64,000 bases of DNA from Hydrogenophaga aromaticivorans (GTDB lineage: Bacteria > Pseudomonadota > Gammaproteobacteria > Burkholderiales > Burkholderiaceae_C): the NCBI RefSeq assembly GCF_013387465.1, contig NZ_VYGV01000027.1, positions 1 through 64,000 of the forward strand. Direction: 5' to 3'. Position numbers and translations under genes: made by a program. Positions 17,706 through 25,286 of this stretch are shown piece after piece; within the stretch, counting starts at the first letter, position 1; every line of letters starts with the position of its first letter. Under the pieces are notes generated by a model. It searched no databases. It was not told the origin of the DNA and saw nothing but the letters and a program-made list of their open reading frames with translations.

Positions 17706-18704
17706 ATGAACGCACGCATCCGCATCCAGACGCTCATCGCCGGCGCCGCACTGGCCACCCTCGGACTGACCGGCACGGCCATCGCCCAGACCTTCCCCGC
17801 CAAACCGGTGACGCTGATGGTCCCCTACCCGGCCGGCGGCCTGTCGGACGTGATCGCGCGCTCGGTCAACATCACCCTGGGCAAGCAGCTCGGCCAGCCG
17901 GTGGTGATCGAAAACCTGGGCGGCGCCAGCGGCTCCATCGCAGCGCAGAAGGTGCTCAACGGTCCCTCGGACGGCTACACCATCTTCCAGGGTTCGCCCA
18001 ATGAACTGATCCTGGCGCCGCTGGCGATTTCATCGATCAAGTTCAAGAGCGAAGACTTTCGCCTGGTGCAGATGATCGCCACCGCGCAGATCGCCTTCCT
18101 GGCCAAGAAAGACCTGCCGGTCAACTCCGTGGACGAATTCGTGGACTACGCGCGCAAGGCCGCCAAAGACGGCAAGGCGCTCACGTTCGCCAGCGTCGGC
18201 CCGGGTTCGTTCTACCACCTGCTGGGCGAGCACCTGTCCAAGGTCACCGGCATCCCGATGATCCACGTGCCCTACAAGGGCGCAGCCCCCGCCGAGCAGG
18301 ACCTGATGGCCGGCCAGGTGGACTTCTTCCTCGCGCCCTATGGGAAGAAGTACGACGAGATGCAGAAGCAGGGCCGCGTCAAGGTGCTGGCCATGCTCAA
18401 CAGCGAGCGGCTGGACAGCGTGAAGCAGTACCCCGCCGTCAGCGAAAGCAAACAGCTCAAGGACTTCACTTTCAAGATCTGGACCGGCTACTTCGTCAAG
18501 AAGGACACCCCGGAGCCCGTGGTCACCGCGCTGCACAAGGCCATCACCGGCACGCTGGGCGATCCGGCCGTGCACGCCGCGCTCGAAGCCAACAGCCAGC
18601 TGCTGCCCAAACCACAGACGCTCGCCGAAGCCGACAAGGCCTATACCGACGGCACCCAACAGTTCCGCGCCATCGTGAAGTCCATCGGGCTGCAGGCACA
18701 ATAA
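17706..18704 (+). CDS. Bug-family periplasmic solute-binding protein
   Basis: A 332-residue TTT receptor with a signal peptide of about 25 residues ending AIAQ, and the Bug entry loop VPYPAGGLSDVIAR. AGGAGA sits before ATG 17706. No TctA/TctB genes adjoin it, so it must borrow a permease encoded elsewhere. It shares an operon with the M20 amidohydrolase. An N-acylated amino acid or related amide acid would fit, by inference only. Confidence 0.93.
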   Translation: MNARIRIQTLIAGAALATLGLTGTAIAQTFPAKPVTLMVPYPAGGLSDVIARSVNITLGKQLGQPVVIENLGGASGSIAAQKVLNGPSDGYTIFQGSPNELILAPLAISSIKFKSEDFRLVQMIATAQIAFLAKKDLPVNSVDEFVDYARKAAKDGKALTFASVGPGSFYHLLGEHLSKVTGIPMIHVPYKGAAPAEQDLMAGQVDFFLAPYGKKYDEMQKQGRVKVLAMLNSERLDSVKQYPAVSESKQLKDFTFKIWTGYFVKKDTPEPVVTALHKAITGTLGDPAVHAALEANSQLLPKPQTLAEADKAYTDGTQQFRAIVKSIGLQAQ

Positions 18705-18716
18705 GCACCTTCTTCC

Positions 18717-18920
18717 GTCGATCGGGAGAGACCGGCACCCTCAGGGAAGGCTGGCGCCGAAGGAGCAACCGCCCCGGAAACTCTCAGGCAAAAGGACCGA
18801 TCGACGATCGCGCCCCTCCAGGCGCAACACTCTGAAGAGTGGCCGGGATTCGTCCCCCGGCCCACCGCAGGAGCAAGCCCGCCGCCACGGCGGGTGAATC
18901 TCTCAGGTCACAAACAGAGG
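18717..18920 (+). promoter_or_regulatory. Second tandem glycine riboswitch, upstream of a DadA-like oxidase
   Basis: Aptamer 1 is closed by a perfect 9-bp P1 (GTCGATCGG 18717-18725 with CCGATCGAC 18797-18805) and contains GCCGAAGGAGCAA and CTCTCAGGCAAAAGGAC. Aptamer 2 has the CACCGCAGGAGCAAGCC core and ATCTCTCAGG, closed by CTCTG/CAGAG. Downstream, CCCGCACA/TGTGCGGG (18930-18948) overlaps an alternative small GGGG/CCCC hairpin followed by TTTGTTTG, which could be the switching element. Confidence 0.92.
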
Positions 18921-18986
18921 GGGTCATGGCCCGCACACGGTGTGCGGGGCGTGCCCCTTTGTTTGACGGCCTTCAAAGAGATTCCC

Positions 18987-20243
18987 ATGGCACAGCACCT
19001 CATCGTCATCGGCGGCGGCATCACCGGCGTCACCAGCGCCTACGCCCTGGCCCGTCAGGGTCACCAGGTCACCCTGATCGAAAAACACCGCTACGCGGGC
19101 ATGGAAACCAGCCACGCCAACGGCGGCCAGCTCTCGGCCTCCAACGCCGAAACCTGGACCCACCCGTCCACGCTGCTCAAGGGCATCAAGTGGATGCTCA
19201 AGGCCGATGCGCCGCTGCTGGTCAACCCCAAGCCCAGCTGGCACAAGCTCAGCTGGTTCGCCGAGTTCGCAGCAAACATCCCCAAGTACCGCGACAACAC
19301 CATCGCCACCGCGAAGCTGGCGATCGCCGCGCGTGAACACTTGTTTGGCTGGGCGCAGGCGGAAGGCATTGATTTCGACCTGAAGCAGCAAGGCATCCTG
19401 CACATCTACCGCGACAAGGCCGGCTTCGACCACGCAGGCGAGGTTTCCAAACTGCTGGCCGAAGGCGGCCTGCCACGCCGCGCCGTCACCCCCGACGAGA
19501 TGCGCGCCATCGAACCCACGCTGGCCGGCGAGTACTACGGAGGCTACTTCACCGAGAGCGACAGCACCGGCGACATCCACAAGTTCACCCACGGCCTCTC
19601 CCTGGCCTGCGAGCGCCTGGGCGTGAAGCTGCTCACCGGCCAGGCGGTGGCGCGCGTGCAAAGCGATGGCGCGTGCGCACAGGTCACGCTGTCCAGCGGC
19701 GAGGTGGTCAGTGGCGACGCGGTGGTGGTCTGCGCCGGCGTGCACAGCCGCGCCCTCGGCGCGCAGCTGGGCGACCGCCTCAACGTCTACCCGGTCAAGG
19801 GCTATTCGATCACCGTGATGCTCAACGACGAAGCGAGCCAGGCCGCCGCGCCACAGGTCAGCCTGCTGGACGACGAGACCAAGCTGGTCACCAGCCGCCT
19901 GGGGGTTGACCGCTTCCGCGTCGCGGGCACGGCCGAGTTCAACGGCATGAACCTCGATATCCGCGCCGACCGCATCCGCCCGCTGGTCAACTGGGTCAAC
20001 CAGTGTTTCCCGGGTGTGAGCACGCGCCGCGTCGAGCCCTGGGCCGGCCTGCGACCCATGATGCCGGACATGCTGCCCCGCGTCGGCCCCGGCCGCCGGC
20101 CCAACGTGTTCTACAACACCGGCCACGGCCACCTGGGCTGGACGCTCTCCGCCATCACCGCACACCAGCTCACCGGGCATGTGGCGCAGTGGCAGGCGCA
20201 ACAGCGCCACACGCGCCAGGTGATGCCCGCCCCCGCGGTCTGA
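18987..20243 (+). CDS. FAD-dependent D-amino acid dehydrogenase/glycine oxidase-like protein (DadA family)
   Basis: A 418-residue flavoprotein of the DAO superfamily, closest in layout to DadA. It begins with the dinucleotide-binding VIGGGITGVTSAYALARQGH, has HANGGQLSAS early and ends GHGHLGWTLSAITAHQL. DadA removes the amino group of D-amino acids and feeds electrons to the respiratory chain. Control by a glycine riboswitch points to glycine, sarcosine or a product made from glycine as the relevant substrate, so glycine oxidase activity should be considered. ATG 18987 begins the Rossmann strand properly; the frame is open upstream through the riboswitch but is not coding there. Confidence 0.88.
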   Translation: MAQHLIVIGGGITGVTSAYALARQGHQVTLIEKHRYAGMETSHANGGQLSASNAETWTHPSTLLKGIKWMLKADAPLLVNPKPSWHKLSWFAEFAANIPKYRDNTIATAKLAIAAREHLFGWAQAEGIDFDLKQQGILHIYRDKAGFDHAGEVSKLLAEGGLPRRAVTPDEMRAIEPTLAGEYYGGYFTESDSTGDIHKFTHGLSLACERLGVKLLTGQAVARVQSDGACAQVTLSSGEVVSGDAVVVCAGVHSRALGAQLGDRLNVYPVKGYSITVMLNDEASQAAAPQVSLLDDETKLVTSRLGVDRFRVAGTAEFNGMNLDIRADRIRPLVNWVNQCFPGVSTRRVEPWAGLRPMMPDMLPRVGPGRRPNVFYNTGHGHLGWTLSAITAHQLTGHVAQWQAQQRHTRQVMPAPAV

Positions 20244-20348
20244 CGCAGCACGCGCAACCAGCGGCGATCAGCGGGTATGGCGCCCACCGGCCCGCTGTTG
20301 CGGCGGGCTTGGGCTAAGCTCCCTGTGTTACTCCCAGCCGAGCCGCCC

Positions 20349-22262
20349 ATGCCCACCGATTTCCGCGTGCTGAGCGTCATCCCCCCGATGACGCAGCTCA
20401 ACACGCCCTACCCGTCCACCGCCTACCTCACCGGCTTCCTGCGTTCGCGCGGCATCGACGCGGTGCAGGAAGACCTGGCGCTGGCGCTCGTCCTGAAGCT
20501 GTTCACGCCCGCCGGGCTGGAAGCCGTGCGCGGCCGTGCGCTGGCCCAGCCCGAGGCGCAACGCTCGGGCAGCGTGCACGCCTTCCTCGACCAGTTCGAC
20601 GCCTACCGCAGCACCATCGGCCCCGCCATCGCCTACCTGCAGGGTCGCGACTCGACGCTGGCCCACCGCATTGCCGCGCGCGGCCTGCTGCCTGAAGGCC
20701 CGCGCTTTGCTGCGCTCGACGCCTACGTGGACGACGGCAGCGGTGACCCGCTGGCCTGGGCCTTCGGCGCGCTCGGCGTGCAGGACAAGGCGCGTCACCT
20801 CTGCACGCTCTACCTCAACGACCTGGCCGACGTGCTGCGCGACGCGGTGGACGAACGTTTCGAGTTCGTGCGCTACGCCGAGTCGCTGGCCAGCAGCCAG
20901 CCGACCTTCGATCCGCTCGCGGCCGCACTGGCTGCGCCGCCCACGCTGGTGGACGACCTGCTGAGCGACCTGACACTGGCCGCCATCCACCGTCACAAGC
21001 CCGCGCTGGTGCTGCTCTCGGTGCCCTTTCCCGGCTCGGTCTATGCGGCCTTGCGCATCGCGCAGACCATCAAGGCGCACAACCCGCACATCCGCATTGC
21101 GCTGGGCGGCGGTTTTGTGAACACCGAACTGCGCGAACTGTCCGACCCGCGGGTCTTCGATTTCGTGGACTTCGTGACGCTGGATGCGGGCGAACGGCCG
21201 GTGCTCTCACTGATCGAGCACCTTCACGGGCAGCGCGGGCGCCAGCGGCTGCAGCGCACTTTTGTGCTGGAGAACGGCGAGGTCAGGTACATCAACTTCG
21301 CCGAGCCCGACATCCCCTTCGAAGACGTGGGCACGCCCACCTGGGATGGCCTGCCGCTGGACCGCTACCTGAGCCTGCTCGACATGCTCAACCCCATGCA
21401 CCGCCTGTGGAGCGACGGCCGCTGGAACAAGCTCACCGTGGCGCACGGTTGCTACTGGAAGAAGTGCAGCTTCTGCGACGTGAGCCTCGACTACATCGGC
21501 CGCTACGAAACCGCCACAGCCGAAAAGCTGGCCGACCGCATCCAGCAGATCGTCGAAGAAACCGGCCAGACCGGGTTCCACTTCGTGGACGAGGCCGCGC
21601 CGCCCAAGGCGCTCAAGGCGCTGGCCGAAGAACTGATCCGGCGCCAGCTCAACATCTCGTGGTGGGGCAACATCCGCTTCGAAAAAACCTTCACGCCCGA
21701 ACTCGCCGAGCTGCTCGCGCAGAGCGGCTGCATCGCCATGAGCGGCGGCCTCGAAGTGGCGAGCGACAGGCTGCTGAACCTGATGAAAAAAGGCGTGTCG
21801 GTCGAGCAGGTGGCGCGCGTCACCAAGGGCTTCAGCGACGCCGGCATCCTGGTGCACGCCTACCTGATGTACGGCTTTCCCACCCAGACGCTGCAGGACA
21901 CGGTGGACGCTCTCGAATACGTGCGCCAGCTGTTCGAGGCCGGCTGCATCCAGAGCGGCTTCTTCCACCGCTTCAGCTGCACCGTGCACTCGCCCGTGGG
22001 CATGGACCCGGCGGCCTATGGCATTCAGCTGATCCCGCTGCCGCCGGTGAGCTTTGCCAAAAACGACATCGGCTTCATCGACCCCACCGGCACCGACCAC
22101 GACGCGCTCGGCAGCGGCCTGCGCAAGGCGATCTACAACTACATGCACGGCCTGTGCGTGGAAGACGACGTGCGCCGCTGGTTCGAACACCTGCCGCAGC
22201 CCGTGCCGCGCGCCACCGTCAAGCGCGGGAAAATCGCCAAGGCACTCGCCGCCCACCACTGA
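20349..22262 (+). CDS. B12-binding-domain radical SAM protein
   Basis: A 637-residue protein with an N-terminal B12-binding-like domain (IRIALGGGFVNTELRE at about 255) and a radical SAM domain. The iron-sulphur cysteines are C368, C373 and C376 in HGCYWKKCSFCD, so the spacing is C-x4-C-x2-C rather than the textbook C-x3-C-x2-C. The glycine-rich SAM region and the SGGLEVASDRLLNLMKKG stretch are present. The reaction is unknown; relatives modify complex metabolites. It is followed after 22 nt by a GST gene. Confidence 0.88.
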   Translation: MPTDFRVLSVIPPMTQLNTPYPSTAYLTGFLRSRGIDAVQEDLALALVLKLFTPAGLEAVRGRALAQPEAQRSGSVHAFLDQFDAYRSTIGPAIAYLQGRDSTLAHRIAARGLLPEGPRFAALDAYVDDGSGDPLAWAFGALGVQDKARHLCTLYLNDLADVLRDAVDERFEFVRYAESLASSQPTFDPLAAALAAPPTLVDDLLSDLTLAAIHRHKPALVLLSVPFPGSVYAALRIAQTIKAHNPHIRIALGGGFVNTELRELSDPRVFDFVDFVTLDAGERPVLSLIEHLHGQRGRQRLQRTFVLENGEVRYINFAEPDIPFEDVGTPTWDGLPLDRYLSLLDMLNPMHRLWSDGRWNKLTVAHGCYWKKCSFCDVSLDYIGRYETATAEKLADRIQQIVEETGQTGFHFVDEAAPPKALKALAEELIRRQLNISWWGNIRFEKTFTPELAELLAQSGCIAMSGGLEVASDRLLNLMKKGVSVEQVARVTKGFSDAGILVHAYLMYGFPTQTLQDTVDALEYVRQLFEAGCIQSGFFHRFSCTVHSPVGMDPAAYGIQLIPLPPVSFAKNDIGFIDPTGTDHDALGSGLRKAIYNYMHGLCVEDDVRRWFEHLPQPVPRATVKRGKIAKALAAHH

Positions 22263-22284
22263 ACCCCTCACCGGAGGACCTCCC

Positions 22285-22917
22285 ATGAAGCTCATCGGCA
22301 TGCTCGACTCGCCCTATGTGCGCCGTGTCGCCATCTCGCTGCAACTGCTCGACCTCCCGTTCGAGCACCAGTCGCTCTCGGTGTTTCGCACCTTCGACGA
22401 ATTCAGCCGCATCAACCCGGTGGTGAAGGCGCCCACGCTGGTGTGTGACGACGGCACGGTGCTGATGGACTCGACCTTGATCCTGCAGTACGCCGAAGCC
22501 CTGACCCACCCACGCAGCCTGATCCCCCGGGAACCCGCAGCACTCGCTCACACGCTGCGCACCGTGGGCCTCGCGCTGGCCGCCTGTGAAAAATCGGTGC
22601 AGATCGTCTACGAGCGCGGCCTGCGCCCGGCCGAGAAACAGCATCAACCCTGGGTGGCGCGCGTCACCGGCCAGTTGCTCGCCGCCTGTGACGGGCTGGA
22701 GGCGCAGCTCGCCAGCCACCCGCTGCTCCTCACCCGCACCGCGCTGGACCAGGCCGGCGTGAGCACCGCCGTGGCCTGGGCCTTCATTCAGAACATGCTG
22801 CCGGAGGTGGTGCCTGCCAGCCGCTACCCGAACCTCGTGGCTTTCTCGCAGGCCGCCGAAGCCCTGCCCGAGTTCCGCGCCGCGCCCCACGGCGACAGCA
22901 CCTACCGGGCGGCCTGA
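22285..22917 (+). CDS. Glutathione S-transferase family protein
   Basis: A 210-residue cytoplasmic GST with a thioredoxin-like N-terminal half (MLDSPYVRRVAISLQLL, then VKAPTLV and DSTLILQY) and an all-helical C-terminal half. The glutathione-activating residue is probably the serine in SPYVRR. CGGAGG lies 8 nt before the ATG. It likely shares a transcript with the radical SAM gene. Confidence 0.92.
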   Translation: MKLIGMLDSPYVRRVAISLQLLDLPFEHQSLSVFRTFDEFSRINPVVKAPTLVCDDGTVLMDSTLILQYAEALTHPRSLIPREPAALAHTLRTVGLALAACEKSVQIVYERGLRPAEKQHQPWVARVTGQLLAACDGLEAQLASHPLLLTRTALDQAGVSTAVAWAFIQNMLPEVVPASRYPNLVAFSQAAEALPEFRAAPHGDSTYRAA

Positions 22918-22955
22918 ACCGCCCGCGGATCAGACCGATCCGCTCAGGCTGACCT

Positions 22956-23318
22956 TCATCTGGGCTGCGCCAGCCACTCGCGCATCATCCCGATTTCTTT
23001 CTCCTGGGCCGCGATCACCTGCTCGGCGAGTTGACGCACCTTCGGGTCCTTGCCGTGCTTCAACACCACGCGGGCCATGTCGATGGCACCCTGGTGGTGC
23101 GGGATCATGCCGGCCAGGAAATCTCGGTCGGCGTCGCCCGTGAGCGGGATGGCCATGTCCTTGTGCATCTTCGCGTTCGCCGCCTCGTACTCGGCGTTGG
23201 ACGGTGACACCTGGGCCGCAGCGGGCGCCGCAGCGTGGTGTCCCGCATGGGGGTCGGTGGCCTGAGCCCAGGCCAGGCCGGCCGTGGCCAGCCACAGCAG
23301 CGTCACTGTCTTTTTCAT
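22956..23318 (-). CDS. DUF305-family exported protein
   Basis: A 120-residue secreted protein: signal peptide of about 20 residues (ends AWAQ), a His/Ala-rich stretch (DPHAGHHAAAP) and the DUF305 helical domain with IPHHQGAIDMAR and EIGMMREWL. The histidines and methionines are of the type often linked to copper or other metal handling in the periplasm. The start at 23318 gives a normal signal peptide. Role inferred from the family. Confidence 0.88.
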   Translation of the reverse strand: MKKTVTLLWLATAGLAWAQATDPHAGHHAAAPAAAQVSPSNAEYEAANAKMHKDMAIPLTGDADRDFLAGMIPHHQGAIDMARVVLKHGKDPKVRQLAEQVIAAQEKEIGMMREWLAQPR

Positions 23319-23558
23319 CGGGGTGTCCGGTGGGTTTGAAGGCATGCCTCACCTGTCGGAACGCATGGCGTTCCAAACTGTATCAGTCCACCCCGGCAGC
23401 GATCTGTCGCAAAGCCTGCACGGGGACGAAGGCGCCGCCCGCCCGCATGTCTCGGACCGGAGCCATCTGTTGGACAACGCACAGACCGCCAAGCCCGACG
23501 ACGCCAAGATGGCGACCAATTGTTCTCAGTGGCAAAAAAAAGCAAAAGGGGTACCCAT

Positions 23559-25223
23559 ATGTTGATAAGACTTCCACTGTCCGTGGCGTTGTGCGCCACG
23601 TCGCTGGCCGCGCTGGCGCAGACGGTTCCAGGCGCGGGCCAGCAGCTGCAACAGCTGCCCGTGGTTCCGCCCCGCACGGTGCCAGCGCCACGGCTCGAGA
23701 TTCAAAAAGAACCCGCGCCGGTTTCGGCGCCTGCGGACGCCAGCGCCATCGTGGTCCAGCGGCTCGCCGTGACCGGCGCCAGCGTCTATTCAGAGAGCGA
23801 ACTGATGGCCATCGCCGGGTTTGTTCCCGGCCAGCGCCTGACGCTGGGCGACCTGAATGCGATGGCCGACCGGGTGACCAACCGGTATCGCCAGGACGGC
23901 TACCTGGTGGGACGCGCCTACCTGCCGGCGCAAGAGGTCAAGGACGGCGTCGTGACCATGGCGGTGCTGGAAGGCACCTATGGCAACGTGAAGCTGAACA
24001 ACGCGAGCCGACTGAACGATGGGGTGGCCCACGGCATTCTGGGGGGTCTGAACAGCGGCGAAGTGATCGCCTCCGAACCGCTGGAATCCCGTTTGCTGCA
24101 GTTGTCCGATCTGCCCGGCGTCGAGGTCCGGTCCACCCTGGTGCCGGGTGCGTCGCTCGGTCAGTCCGACCTGATGGTGGACGTGATCGAGGGTCCGCGC
24201 ATCAGCGGCAGTGTGGACGCCGACAACGCCGGCAACCGCTACACGGGGGAAGTCCGCGTGGGCGCCACCCTCAACATCAACAACCCCGCCGGCTGGGGCG
24301 ACATGGTGACGCTGCGCGCCCTGACCTCGGGCCCCGGCCTGCGCTACGGGCGCGCGGCCTACCAGGTGCCCGTCGGCAGGGGACGGGTGGGCGTGGCTGT
24401 GAGCCAGCTGGACTATGAGCTGGGCAAGGAGTTCAAGCCGCTGGACGCCCACGGTCGGGCGCGCACCGCCAGCCTGTTCGGCAGTTACCCCTTGCTGCGC
24501 ACCCGCAACAGCAACCACAGCGTGGGCCTGACCCTCGAGAACCGGCGGTTTGACGACCAGGTGGGCGCGTTCGATTTCGTGAGTGAAAAGCACGCGCAGG
24601 TGGCGGTGGCGTCGATCTATGGCGACCACAGCGACATGGTGGGCGGGGGCGGCTTCAACAGCTACCTGCTGTCCCTCACGGCCGGCGACCTGGACATCCG
24701 CACGCCGTCGGTGCGCGCCACCGACGCCACCACCGCGCGCACCCATGGCGGCTACGGCAAGCTGGGTTTCCAGCTGATGCGCGTGCAGCAGGTGACCGCG
24801 TCGACCTCCTTCATGGCTTCGGTCGCCGGGCAGGTGGCCTCCACCAATCTGGACTCGTCTGAGAAGATGCAGCTCGGCGGCATGTACGGCGTGCGCGCCT
24901 TTCCCGAGGGTGAGGCCTCGGCCGACCAGGGAGCGGTGCTGACACTGGAAGCCCGGCAACTGCTGCCTCTGTCGGAACGGGTTCCCGGCCAGGTCCAGCT
25001 GGTGGCCTTCGTGGATGCGGGTTCGGTCACCCTGAACAAGAACCCCTGGAGCGAAGGCGCCAACCACCGGCAGCTCAGCGGCGCCGGGGTGGGCGTCTAC
25101 TGGGCCCGCGCCAACGATTTTTCCCTCAAGGCGTTCTATGCACGCCCACTCGGCGGTGACGAGGCCACGTCCGCGCCGCACAAATCCGGTCGTTTCTGGG
25201 TTCAGGCCGTCAAGTACTTCTGA
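23559..25223 (+). CDS. Two-partner secretion outer-membrane translocator (TpsB/ShlB/FhaC family)
   Basis: A 554-residue outer-membrane transporter that secretes its TpsA partner. It has a signal peptide (ends ALAQ), a Pro/Gln-rich linker, POTRA domains from about residue 65 (RLAVTGASVYSESELM ... DGYLVGRAYLP), the LPGVEVRSTLVPG motif and a 16-stranded-barrel-sized C-terminus ending in phenylalanine. AAGGGG precedes ATG 23559. It is followed after 63 nt by the TpsA gene. Confidence 0.93.
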   Translation: MLIRLPLSVALCATSLAALAQTVPGAGQQLQQLPVVPPRTVPAPRLEIQKEPAPVSAPADASAIVVQRLAVTGASVYSESELMAIAGFVPGQRLTLGDLNAMADRVTNRYRQDGYLVGRAYLPAQEVKDGVVTMAVLEGTYGNVKLNNASRLNDGVAHGILGGLNSGEVIASEPLESRLLQLSDLPGVEVRSTLVPGASLGQSDLMVDVIEGPRISGSVDADNAGNRYTGEVRVGATLNINNPAGWGDMVTLRALTSGPGLRYGRAAYQVPVGRGRVGVAVSQLDYELGKEFKPLDAHGRARTASLFGSYPLLRTRNSNHSVGLTLENRRFDDQVGAFDFVSEKHAQVAVASIYGDHSDMVGGGGFNSYLLSLTAGDLDIRTPSVRATDATTARTHGGYGKLGFQLMRVQQVTASTSFMASVAGQVASTNLDSSEKMQLGGMYGVRAFPEGEASADQGAVLTLEARQLLPLSERVPGQVQLVAFVDAGSVTLNKNPWSEGANHRQLSGAGVGVYWARANDFSLKAFYARPLGGDEATSAPHKSGRFWVQAVKYF

Positions 25224-25286
25224 TTGCTCATCCAGCACCCATGCAGGCCCGCGCTTGACGGGCCGTTCGCTCACAGGAGGTACAAC

